Origin: Pseudonocardia endophytica
GTDB lineage: Bacteria; Actinomycetota; Actinomycetes; Mycobacteriales; Pseudonocardiaceae
Assembly: GCF_004339565.1 (NCBI RefSeq)
Contig: NZ_SMFZ01000001.1
Location: 1,240,001-1,304,000, forward strand
Length of the DNA stretch: 64,000 bases
Direction: 5' to 3'
The notes beneath the pieces were generated by a model that saw nothing but the letters and a program-made list of their open reading frames with translations, did no database searches and was not told where the DNA came from. The translations under genes and the position numbers were made by a program. This document shows positions 1 to 8,453 of this stretch, piece by piece (the first letter of the stretch is position 1; each line of letters opens with the position of its first letter).

Positions 1-258
1 CGCGGAATCGTGCAGTTCTTCAGCGGCGACGTGTTCATGCACGCCTGGGACCTGGCCCGCGCCACCGGGCAGGACGTCGCGCTGGAACCGGACCGCTGCG
101 CGGAGATGGTCGCCGGGATGGAGCCGATCGAGGAGCTGATGCGCTCCAGCGGGCAGTTCGGTCCCCGCGTCGAGGTCGCCGCGAACGCCGACCCACAGAC
201 GCGGTTGCTCGGCTTCATCGGCCGCGATCCGGCATGGCGGGCGCCCGCAGGATCCTGA
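1..258 (+). CDS. DinB/MDMPI-fold metal-binding protein, C-terminal part (TIGR03086-like)
   Basis: This is the 3' end of a gene whose start lies left of the window. The reading frame is open from base 1 and stops at TGA 256-258, giving about 85 residues. The segment GDVFMHAWDLARATG resembles the C-terminal helix of the TIGR03086 / mycothiol maleylpyruvate isomerase-like family (DinB four-helix bundle), in which a histidine here completes a metal site. Members are common in mycothiol-producing actinobacteria and mostly have no proven substrate. A GTG at 10-12 is internal to the conserved helix and is not a credible start. Family placement rests on this short stretch only. Confidence 0.6.
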   Translation, partial: RGIVQFFSGDVFMHAWDLARATGQDVALEPDRCAEMVAGMEPIEELMRSSGQFGPRVEVAANADPQTRLLGFIGRDPAWRAPAGS

Positions 259-310
259 CGGGCGCGCGGTCGCCGCGAAACTGTCGGTGGTCGCGCGCAT
301 AGTGGGTCCC

Positions 311-3300
311 GTGAGTGCACTCGAGGGCTTCTCCCCCGCCACCCGGCAGTGGTTCGAGGGCGCGTTCGCCGCGCCCACGGCCGCTCAGGAGGGTGCGTGG
401 TCGGCCGCGCAGGCGGGTCGGAACGCCCTGGTCGTCGCACCCACCGGGTCCGGCAAGACGCTGGCCGCATTCCTCTGGGCGCTGGACCGGCTGGCCGCGG
501 AACCGGTGCCGGACGAGCCGAAGCACCGCTGCCGGGTGCTCTACGTGTCGCCGCTCAAGGCACTGGCCGTGGACGTGCAGCGGAACCTGCGCTCCCCGCT
601 CACCGGCATCCGCCAGGCCGCGCAGCGCCTCGGTGAGCCGGTCCCGGACGTCACGGTCGGCATGCGCACCGGCGACACGCCGGCCGACGAGCGCCGCCAG
701 TTCGCCCGCACCCCTCCGGACGTGCTGGTTACGACGCCCGAGTCGCTGTTCCTGCTGCTGACGTCCGCGGCGCGGGAGTCGCTGCGCGGCGTGCGCACGG
801 TGATCGTGGACGAGGTGCACGCCGTCGCGGGCACGAAGCGCGGCGCGCATCTCGCGTTGTCCCTGGAACGGCTCGAGGAGATCGTCGAGCGGAGCCCCCA
901 GCGGATCGGGCTCTCGGCAACCGTGCGCCCGGTGGACGAGGTGTCCACGTACCTGTCCGGTGCCCGGCCGGTCGACGTCGTGCAGCCCGCGACGGCGAAG
1001 ACGATCCGGGTCGAGGTGCAGGTCCCGGTGCCGGACCTGGCGGCGCTCGACGAACGGCCCGCTCCCGGCAGCACCGACGAGGAGGTCGTCGGCTCGGCGG
1101 CGGGCACGGCGCAGAAGCCGTCGATCTGGCCCGCGGTCGAGGAGCGGCTGCTCGGGCTCGTCCGCGAGCACCGGTCGACGATCGTGTTCTCGAACTCGCG
1201 GCGGCTGGCCGAACGGCTGACGTCCCGGTTGAACGAGCTGGCGGCCGAGCAGGCCGAGGAGGCCGTCGATCTCGACGGTGACGGCGGAGCCGGTCCGCAG
1301 TCGGCGTTCCCGGCCGAGGCCGTCGGCCAGTCGGGGGTCGGCGGTGGTGCCGCGCCGAGCGTGGCGAAGGCGCACCACGGATCGATGTCACGTGATCAGC
1401 GGACGCTGGTCGAGGAGGAGCTCAAGTCCGGCGTGCTGCCCTGCGTGGTCGCGACGTCCAGCCTCGAGCTGGGCATCGACATGGGAGCCGTGGACCTCGT
1501 GGTCCAGGTGGAGGCGCCGCCGTCGGTGGCCTCCGGGCTGCAACGGGTCGGTCGGGCCGGGCACCAGGTCGGCGCCGTGTCCGAGGGCGTCGTGTTCCCG
1601 AAGTACCGGGGAGATCTCGTGTCCTGCGCCGTCGTGGCCGAGCGGATGGGGTCCGGGAAGATCGAGTCACTGCGTTACCCGCGCAACCCGCTCGACGTAC
1701 TGGCCCAGCAGATCGTCGCCATGGTGGCGCTGGAACCGTGGTCGCTGTCCGAGCTCGCGGCCGTCGTGCGGCGGTCGGCCCCGTTCGCGGCGCTGCCGGA
1801 CTCGGCACTGCACTCGGTGCTGGACATGCTCGCCGGCCGCTACCCGTCCGAGGAGTTCGGCGAGCTCCGCGCACGGATCACGTGGGACCGGGTCACCGAC
1901 GAGCTGCGCGCCCGCCCCGGTGCCCAGCGGCTCGCGGTCACCTCCGGCGGCACGATCCCGGACCGGGGATTGTTCACCGTGATGACCCCGGGCGGCGCCG
2001 ACGGGTCCGGATCGCGGGTCGGTGAGCTCGACGAGGAGATGGTCTACGAGTCCCGCGTCGGGGACACGTTCCTGCTGGGCACCTCGTCCTGGCGGGTCGA
2101 GGACATCACGCACGACCGCGTGATCGTCACCCCGGCGCCGGGCGTGCCGGCCCGGATGCCGTTCTGGAAGGGCGAGTCGATCGGACGGCCGCTCGAGCTG
2201 GGCCGGGCGGTGGGGGCGTTCGTCCGGGAGATGTCCTCTCTGGACGACGCGTCGGCACGCGCCAGGGCCGCCGAGGCCGGGCTCGACGAGTGGGCCCGTG
2301 ACAACCTGCTGTCCTACCTGCGCGAGCAGCGGGAGTCGACCCGGCACGTGCCGAGCGACCGGACGATCCTGGTCGAGCGGTTCCGCGACGAGCTCGGCGA
2401 CTGGCGTCTGGTCGTGCACTCGCCGTTCGGGGCCCAGGTCAACGGCCCGTGGGCGCTCGCGATCGCGGCGCGGATGCGCGAGCGGCGCGGGGTCGAGGTG
2501 AGCGCGTCCGGTGCGGACGACGGGATCGTGCTCCGGCTGCCGGACGCGATGGACGACGCCGGTGCCGAGGTCGTCCCCTCGGCCGAGGACGTGCTGCTCG
2601 AGCCCGGTGAGATCGAGCAGATCGTCGTCAACGAGCTCGGCTCGTCGGCGCTGTTCGCGTCCCGGTTCCGGGAGTGCGCGGCACGGGCCCTCCTGCTGCC
2701 GCGACGAGATCCCAAGCGGCGCAGCCCACTGTGGCAACAGCGGCAGCGCTCCGCGCAGCTGCTCTCGGTGGCCGGGAAGTTCGAGCAGTTCCCGATCACG
2801 CTCGAGGCGATGCGCGAGTGTGTGCAGGACGTGTACGACCTGCCCGGTCTGCGCGAGCTGATGAACGACGTCGGCGGGCGGAAGGTGAAGGTGGCCGAGG
2901 TCGAGACGTCCTCGCCGTCGCCGTTCGCGCGCAGCCTGCTGTTCGGCTACGTCGGGATGTTCCTTTACGAGGCGGACGCGCCACTGGCCGAGCGGCGGGC
3001 GGCGGCGCTGTCGCTGGACTCGACGCTGCTCTCCGAACTGCTCGGGTCGGAGGCGATCCGGGAGCTGCTCGACCCGGACGTGCTCGCCGAGATCGAGGGG
3101 CAGCTGCAGCGCACCGATCCGGACCGGCACGCGCGGGACGCGGAGGGTGCGGCCGACCTGCTGCGTTTCGTCGGCGACCTGTCCGACGACGAGGGCCGCG
3201 CCCGCGGGGTCGACCCGGCGTGGTTCGTCGAGCTGGAGACGGCGCGGCGCGCGCTGCGGGTGCGCATCGCGGGTGAGCGGCGCTGGATCGCGATCGAGGA

Positions 3301-5413
3301 CGCCGGGAAGATCCGCGACGCGCTCGGGGCGGCGTTGCCGGTCGGCGTGCCGGAGGCGTTCACCGAGCCGGTGCCGGATCCGCTCGGGGACCTGATCGTG
3401 CGCTACGCCCGCACGCACGGGCCGTTCGCCGCCCGCGAGTGTGCGGAGCGGTTCGGTCTCGGGGTGGCCGTGGTCGCCGGGGTGCTGGACCGGCTCACCG
3501 GGACCGGGCGGCTCGTCCGCGGTGAGCTGCGTCCGCAGGCCGCCGTCCCGGCCGGGACGACGTCGGAGATCGAGTTCTGCGACGCCGAGGTGCTCCGGCG
3601 GCTGCGACGCGCGTCGCTGGCGCGGCTGCGCCACGAGGTGGAGCCGGTCGAACAGCGTGCCCTGGGCCGGTTCCTGCCCGTGTGGCAGGGCGTGCAGGTC
3701 CGCTCCGGCGGTGAGCGTCGCGGGCGGGTCCGGCGGGCGCCCGGCGCCGAGGACGTGCTGGGCGTCGTGGAGCAGCTCGCCGGGGCGCCGCTGCCGGCGA
3801 GTGCGGTGGAGTCGCTGATCCTGCCCGCACGGCTGCCCGGCTACACGCCCGCGCTGCTCGACGAGCTGACCGCGGCGGGCGAGGTGACGTGGGCCGGGTG
3901 CGGGTCACTCGCCGGGCAGGACGGCTGGCTGGCTCTGGCTCCGGCCGACGTCGCCGACCTTCTGCTGCCGGAACCGGACCTGGACACCGCGGGCACTCCC
4001 CTGCACACCGCGGTGCTCGCGGCGCTCGGGGTGACGGACCCCGCGCAGCTGTCCGATCCGGACGGTTCCGGGGGCGGGGCGCTGTTCTTCCGGGAGCTCG
4101 CCACCCGCGCCGGACAGTTGTTGCGGGACCGGGGGTCGGCAGCCGGCGAAGCCGGCGGGGAGGGGACGACACAGCACGAACCGGCCCCCGGCGACGACGA
4201 CGTGGTGGCCGCGATCTGGGACCTCGTCTGGGCCGGAGCGCTGACGAACGACACGCTCGGCCCCCTTCGCGCCCGGCTCGGCGGCAGCGGCAACCGGCGT
4301 GGCGGGGCCGGCAGGCAGGGCGGCGCGCACCGGACGGCGCGGCGTGCCCCGCGCGGGCGGTACGCGCAGCTGCGGGCGGGGCGGCCGTCGATGCCGAGCC
4401 GGACCGGGCCGCCGTCGGTCGGCGGGCGCTGGTCGGTGGCGGTCGCGCGGGAGCCGGACCCGACCCGTCGTGCCCATGCGGCCGCCGAGGCGTTCCTGGA
4501 GCGGCACGGCGTGCTGACCCGGGGTGCGCTCGGGACCGAGCGGGTCTCCGGCGGGTTCGCCGGCGTCTACAAGGTGCTCCGTGCGATGGAGGAGTCCGGT
4601 CGGTGCCGGCGCGGGTACATCGTGGAGGGCCTCGGCGCCGCGCAGTTCGCCGTGCCCGGCGCGATCGACCGGGTGCGGGCACTGGCCGGTGACGGCGCCG
4701 CGCCGTCCGCCGCCGGGTCGGCACCCTCGACCGGGTCGGTGGCAGGCACCGGATTGGCGCGCGACGCCGGACCGGGCCACGGCGCCGCATCCGAGCCGAC
4801 GACGGCCGGAACGGGTCCGATCGACGCCGTCCCGGCCGGCCACGCTCGAGACGGCGGCGCACCCGAGTACAGCGCACCCGACGATGCCGGGGACCCGGAC
4901 GAGGTCGGGCCAGGGACCGGCGTTCCGGCGGACCTCGTGCGGCAGAGTGTCTTCCCCGGCGCCGGTGCCGGCCGCTTCGACGAGTTCGACGACGGCGCGG
5001 GCTTCGGGGTCCGTGCCCGCAGCCCGCAGGAGGCGTGGCGGGAACGCACGCGGGTGGTGCTCGCCGCCGCCGACCCGGCACAGCCGCACGGTGCTGCGCT
5101 GCCCTGGCCGGACACGGTCGGCGAGACCAAGCACCGGCCGGGACGGAAGGCGGGTGCGCTCGTCGTGCTCGTCGACGGCGGACCGGCGCTCTACGTGGAA
5201 CGCGGCGGCAAGTCACTGCTGTCGTTCACCACCGAGCGCGACGAGCTCCGCGCCGCCGCGGACGCACTGGCCGGGGCCGTGCACGAGGGATGGCTCGGCT
5301 CGCTGGCCGTCGAACGCGCCGACGGTGTCGACTCGCTCGGGTCGGAGATGGCGGAGGTGCTGACCGAGGCCGGATTCCGGGTCACGCCGAAGGGGTTGCG
5401 CCTGCGCGCGTAG
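311..5413 (+). CDS. lhr: Lhr-type ATP-dependent helicase
   Basis: Superfamily 2 DNA helicase of the Lhr family, a very large 3'-5' translocase linked to DNA repair in mycobacteria. With GTG 311 as start the protein is 1700 residues. Walker A APTGSGKT lies at about 43-50, the DEVH box at 167-170, a SAT motif near 202 and motif VI QRVGRAGH at 411-418. The Lhr winged-helix, beta-barrel and long C-terminal domains follow. GTG 287 is an alternative start eight codons upstream; 311 is preferred because SALEGFSPATRQWF matches the usual Lhr N terminus. Odd feature: residues of roughly 1460-1545 (bases 4690-4940) are Ala/Gly/Pro/Asp-rich low complexity, likely a flexible linker not typical of the family. 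From memory, lhr is next to nei in M. tuberculosis; here nei is 7 kb downstream. Confidence 0.93.
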   Translation: MSALEGFSPATRQWFEGAFAAPTAAQEGAWSAAQAGRNALVVAPTGSGKTLAAFLWALDRLAAEPVPDEPKHRCRVLYVSPLKALAVDVQRNLRSPLTGIRQAAQRLGEPVPDVTVGMRTGDTPADERRQFARTPPDVLVTTPESLFLLLTSAARESLRGVRTVIVDEVHAVAGTKRGAHLALSLERLEEIVERSPQRIGLSATVRPVDEVSTYLSGARPVDVVQPATAKTIRVEVQVPVPDLAALDERPAPGSTDEEVVGSAAGTAQKPSIWPAVEERLLGLVREHRSTIVFSNSRRLAERLTSRLNELAAEQAEEAVDLDGDGGAGPQSAFPAEAVGQSGVGGGAAPSVAKAHHGSMSRDQRTLVEEELKSGVLPCVVATSSLELGIDMGAVDLVVQVEAPPSVASGLQRVGRAGHQVGAVSEGVVFPKYRGDLVSCAVVAERMGSGKIESLRYPRNPLDVLAQQIVAMVALEPWSLSELAAVVRRSAPFAALPDSALHSVLDMLAGRYPSEEFGELRARITWDRVTDELRARPGAQRLAVTSGGTIPDRGLFTVMTPGGADGSGSRVGELDEEMVYESRVGDTFLLGTSSWRVEDITHDRVIVTPAPGVPARMPFWKGESIGRPLELGRAVGAFVREMSSLDDASARARAAEAGLDEWARDNLLSYLREQRESTRHVPSDRTILVERFRDELGDWRLVVHSPFGAQVNGPWALAIAARMRERRGVEVSASGADDGIVLRLPDAMDDAGAEVVPSAEDVLLEPGEIEQIVVNELGSSALFASRFRECAARALLLPRRDPKRRSPLWQQRQRSAQLLSVAGKFEQFPITLEAMRECVQDVYDLPGLRELMNDVGGRKVKVAEVETSSPSPFARSLLFGYVGMFLYEADAPLAERRAAALSLDSTLLSELLGSEAIRELLDPDVLAEIEGQLQRTDPDRHARDAEGAADLLRFVGDLSDDEGRARGVDPAWFVELETARRALRVRIAGERRWIAIEDAGKIRDALGAALPVGVPEAFTEPVPDPLGDLIVRYARTHGPFAARECAERFGLGVAVVAGVLDRLTGTGRLVRGELRPQAAVPAGTTSEIEFCDAEVLRRLRRASLARLRHEVEPVEQRALGRFLPVWQGVQVRSGGERRGRVRRAPGAEDVLGVVEQLAGAPLPASAVESLILPARLPGYTPALLDELTAAGEVTWAGCGSLAGQDGWLALAPADVADLLLPEPDLDTAGTPLHTAVLAALGVTDPAQLSDPDGSGGGALFFRELATRAGQLLRDRGSAAGEAGGEGTTQHEPAPGDDDVVAAIWDLVWAGALTNDTLGPLRARLGGSGNRRGGAGRQGGAHRTARRAPRGRYAQLRAGRPSMPSRTGPPSVGGRWSVAVAREPDPTRRAHAAAEAFLERHGVLTRGALGTERVSGGFAGVYKVLRAMEESGRCRRGYIVEGLGAAQFAVPGAIDRVRALAGDGAAPSAAGSAPSTGSVAGTGLARDAGPGHGAASEPTTAGTGPIDAVPAGHARDGGAPEYSAPDDAGDPDEVGPGTGVPADLVRQSVFPGAGAGRFDEFDDGAGFGVRARSPQEAWRERTRVVLAAADPAQPHGAALPWPDTVGETKHRPGRKAGALVVLVDGGPALYVERGGKSLLSFTTERDELRAAADALAGAVHEGWLGSLAVERADGVDSLGSEMAEVLTEAGFRVTPKGLRLRA

Positions 5414-5484
5414 CCGGTCGGGCGCTCCCGCCGCGACGGCCCGCCGGACCTGCGCGGTGCGACGAGCTCGCGGTGCCAGCGACG

Positions 5485-6228
5485 TCAGGCGGACAGTTCG
5501 TCGACGGTCCGGGCCCCGCGGCCGCGGAGCAGCGCCACGAGGTCCCCGGCCTGCTCGCGCTCCGCGGCGTCGAGCGGCGTGAGCCGTGCCCACGGCGGCA
5601 CCTAGTCCAGGTCGGCGCCACGGCCGAGCAGGAAGTCGGCGGTCTCGGTCCGGCCGCCGTGGCACGCTCCCCAGAACGCGGCGTCGACGTCGTCCTGCCC
5701 GGGCGGCTCGCCGTTCGCGAACGCACGCTCCACACGATCGAGCAGGCCGAGCGTCGCGGCGTCGACGAGCGTCGTCGTCGCACCCCGTTCGACCAGGCGG
5801 AACGCGGCTCGCCACTGCTTGTAGCTCCGAGCGTCGGCCAGCGGTGTCCCGCCGCCGATCACCGCGCCGCGCGCCTCGATGTCGGCCCCGGCATCGAGCA
5901 GCGCGTCGAGCACATCGACGTCGTCGCTGCTCGCCGCCCAGTGCAGCGGCGTCTCCTCGTGCTCCCCGCGGAACCGGGCGTTCACGTTCGCACCGGCCTC
6001 GACGAGCAACCCGACACTGACCGGGCCGTCCTGGAAGTGCCCGGGCCACCCGGTCACCACGTGGAGCAGCGACCACGAGACGTTCGACAACGGGTCGGCG
6101 TCGCGCAACCAGGCCAGCGCCAGCCACGGCTCCTCGTCGAGCAGGAGCCTCAGCTCGTCGCACATCCCTTCCTGAATGGCCCACACGGCGGCCTGCGACA
6201 GCTCGTCGTCCTCGTTGATCGTGACCAA
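5485..6228 (-). pseudogene. Ankyrin-repeat protein interrupted by an in-frame amber codon
   Basis: The minus-strand frame starts at TTG 6228, preceded by a good ribosome site (GGGAGGT), and encodes ankyrin repeats such as TPLHWAASSDDVDVLDALL and GADIEARGA. It stops at TAG 5604-5602 after 208 codons, in the middle of a repeat (LLGRGADLD). The same frame then continues for 38 codons to TGA 5487-5485 and still reads as ankyrin sequence (TPLDAAEREQAGDLVALL). A Trp codon TGG changed to TAG by one base would explain this, since many relatives have Trp after GADLD/N. The truncated product may still fold. A sequencing error is possible. Function is unknown; ankyrin repeats mediate protein binding. 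Confidence 0.8.
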
Positions 6229-6294
6229 CGCGACCTCCCGCGAATGCTCGAACCGTCATCGTCGGCGACGCCCGGTCGGCCCGCAACAACGAGA

Positions 6295-7575
6295 TCACCC
6301 GAGCGCGGGCAGCACCAGGCACGAGTCGCCGAACTCGTGCCACAGGTAGCCGCGGCCGAGTGCGGACCGGTAGGCGCGGCCGACCAGACGGGGCCCGGCG
6401 ACGGCCTCGAGCAGCAGCAGGTGCGACGCCTCCGGCTCGTGCCAGCCGGTGACCAGCCCGGTCACGGTGCGCACCGGCCGGTCCGGCCCCAGCACCAGGT
6501 CGGTCCACCCCTCTCCGGAGCGGACCGTCCCGTCCGGCGACGCGACCGTCTCCAGCGCGCGGGTGACGGTCGTCCCGACGGCGACCACGCGCCGCCCGGC
6601 CGCACGGGTCGCGTTCACGGCGGCGGCCGTCCCGGCGGGGACGCGGTAGCGCTCCGGCAGCGGCACCTCGTCGGCCTCCGGAGAGGACACCCCGGCGTGG
6701 AGCGTGATCGTCGCGAGGCCGACGCCCCTGGCGCGCAGCCCGTCCAGCACCCGACCGGACAACGGACGCGCCGCGCTGGGCATCTCGGCTCCGGCGAGCT
6801 CGCCGGGGGTCCGGGACGCGACGACGGTCCGGTAGTCCTGCAGCGGTCGCGGCGCGCGCAGGTAGCCGTAGCGGATGGGGCGCCCGACGGCGGCGAGGTA
6901 CCCGGGCAGGCCGCCCTCGACCGGCAGGGTCGCACGCCACAGGCGGTTCCCGGACGTCGTCGAACGATCCGGGTAGCCGGCGACCAGCCGCAGCACGGCC
7001 CCGGCGGGCAGGGTGACCGTCTCCCCCGCCCGACCGTCGCCGACCCGCTCCCCGTCCGGCGACCGCAGTTCCACGACGATGCTGCCGGCACGGTCGGCGC
7101 GACCGGGCCCGTCGCTGCCGGCGATCCCGCTGCGGTCGCCCCCGATGGCGTCACCGCCGTCCGGATCCGGTCCGGACACGTGGACGACGACCGGGCGGCC
7201 GTCCTCGCGCACGCCGTCCAGCGCGGCGGGTTCGGTGTCCGACGTGTTCACCACGATCAGGTCCCCCGGCCGCAGCGCAGCGGGGAGGCCGGTGAACCGC
7301 GTGTGCCGGATCGGCCGGTGTGCCGCCGCGACGAGCAGCCGCACCTCGTCGCGGGCCAGACCACGTGCCTCCGGCGGACGGTCCGCGGACAGCTGCGGCG
7401 GCACCGTGAACCGGGTCGCGGCCTGCGCGCGTCGCCAGGGCTCGGCGCGGGCGGCGCTCGCAGCCGTGCGTCCGGGCTGCTCGCCACCCGCCGGACCGGC
7501 GCCCGCCCACCCCTCGGTCGGGCGGTTCGCGGCGCGTCCGGCGCCGGCCCCGCGGCCGGGATCGCCGCGCCTCAC
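6295..7575 (-). CDS. S-adenosylmethionine:tRNA ribosyltransferase-isomerase-like protein (QueA family)
   Basis: Resembles QueA, which transfers the ribosyl part of SAM to 7-aminomethyl-7-deazaguanine in tRNA during queuosine synthesis. Recognisable pieces are LRPGDLIVVNTSDTEPAALDG near residue 100, TLHAGVSSPEADEVPLPERY, and WHEPEASHLLLLEAV near the C terminus, where QueA has its conserved TPG/xSHLLLL region. No other queuosine gene is visible nearby, so this may be one of the actinobacterial QueA-like proteins of uncertain role. GTG 7575 overlaps the stop of the upstream SDR gene as GTGA, so translation is probably coupled. The first 50 residues are Ala/Gly/Arg-rich and not part of the fold; an internal start is possible. 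Confidence 0.75.
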   Translation of the reverse strand: MRRGDPGRGAGAGRAANRPTEGWAGAGPAGGEQPGRTAASAARAEPWRRAQAATRFTVPPQLSADRPPEARGLARDEVRLLVAAAHRPIRHTRFTGLPAALRPGDLIVVNTSDTEPAALDGVREDGRPVVVHVSGPDPDGGDAIGGDRSGIAGSDGPGRADRAGSIVVELRSPDGERVGDGRAGETVTLPAGAVLRLVAGYPDRSTTSGNRLWRATLPVEGGLPGYLAAVGRPIRYGYLRAPRPLQDYRTVVASRTPGELAGAEMPSAARPLSGRVLDGLRARGVGLATITLHAGVSSPEADEVPLPERYRVPAGTAAAVNATRAAGRRVVAVGTTVTRALETVASPDGTVRSGEGWTDLVLGPDRPVRTVTGLVTGWHEPEASHLLLLEAVAGPRLVGRAYRSALGRGYLWHEFGDSCLVLPALG

Positions 7576-8261
7576 GCCGGACTCCCGGCCAGGTCGGACG
7601 CCCGGTACCGACCGCTCGGCGGGCGTTCGTCGAGCAGTCGCAGCAGAGCGGGCACGACCGTCTCCGGCTCAGGGCGGTCCGAGATGTCCTCCCCCGGGAA
7701 CGCGGCCTGGTGCATGGCCGTGCGCATGTCGCCGGGATCGAACGCGTGCACGCGGATCCCGGGCTCCTCGACCCCGAGCTGGGTCGCGAGACGATCCAGC
7801 GCCGCCTTCGCCGCGCCGTACCCGCCCCACCCCGGGTACGCCTCGACGGCGACGTCGGAGCTGAGCGTCACGACGGCGGGCGCGGGCGACCGCCGCAGCG
7901 CAGGGAGCAGCAGCCTGGTGAGACCCAGCGGCGCGACGACCGTCGTCTCCAGGACGGCGCGCAGCGCATCGAGCGGGTAGTCGGCCAGTGGCGGAAGCGG
8001 GGACGGGCCGAGCTCACCAGCGTTGTGCACGAGCAGGTCCAACCGCTCCCCGAGCCGGTCGGCGACGGCGGCGCGGAACGTCGGGTCGGTGATGTCGCCC
8101 GGGGCGACGGTGACGCCGGGCAGCCCGGAGACAGCGGCCGCGAGCCGGTCGGCGTCCCGCGCGACGGTCGTGACCCGCGTGCCGCGGCGGGCCAGTGCGG
8201 TGGTGAGGGCGAGACCGAACCCGGTCCCGGCCCCGGTGACGAGGGCTGTGTCGTATGCCAT
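7572..8261 (-). CDS. Short-chain dehydrogenase/reductase
   Basis: Classical SDR of 229 residues from ATG 8261. It shows the nucleotide-binding TGAGTGFG at the N terminus, HNAG after strand 4, a catalytic serine in TLSSDVAVEAY and the active-site YGAAK (Tyr-x3-Lys). NAD(P)H is the expected cofactor; the substrate cannot be read from sequence. An upstream TTG (8276) would add five residues, but ATG 8261 has a GGTGGTGG purine stretch just before it. The gene overlaps the QueA-like gene by four bases (GTGA), so the two probably form one operon. It diverges from the glycosyltransferase gene at 8454. Confidence 0.85.
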   Translation of the reverse strand: MAYDTALVTGAGTGFGLALTTALARRGTRVTTVARDADRLAAAVSGLPGVTVAPGDITDPTFRAAVADRLGERLDLLVHNAGELGPSPLPPLADYPLDALRAVLETTVVAPLGLTRLLLPALRRSPAPAVVTLSSDVAVEAYPGWGGYGAAKAALDRLATQLGVEEPGIRVHAFDPGDMRTAMHQAAFPGEDISDRPEPETVVPALLRLLDERPPSGRYRASDLAGSPA

Positions 8262-8281
8262 GCCACCACCGTGCAAGCTAC

Positions 8282-8295
8282 ACCTGACTTCAGGT
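8282..8295. promoter_or_regulatory. Short dyad upstream of the SDR gene
   Basis: ACCTGA-CT-TCAGGT is a perfect 6+2+6 inverted repeat, 20 bases upstream of the SDR start codon and inside the divergent gap to the glycosyltransferase gene. On the minus strand it is flanked by TTGACC and TAGCTT. Dyads of this kind bind MerR/SoxR-type or other dimeric regulators, but no regulator gene lies next to it. The assignment is tentative. Confidence 0.3.
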
Positions 8296-8453
8296 CAATA
8301 AGCCGGGCAGGAGGCCCGCACCGCGGCGGGACCGCCACACAGCACGGCAAGGAACAACGAAAGTTGCTCCGGGAGCCCTCCCCCGGCCGCAGCGGACGAT
8401 CGGCTTCTGCGATCGACTGGGCCGGTAGGAGCCGGAGAGCAGGAGGGATCCCC

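Noticed and set aside
6295..7575. Queuosine pathway locus
   Set aside because: Only a QueA-like gene is present; no queC/D/E/F, tgt or queG is nearby, so no pathway is claimed.
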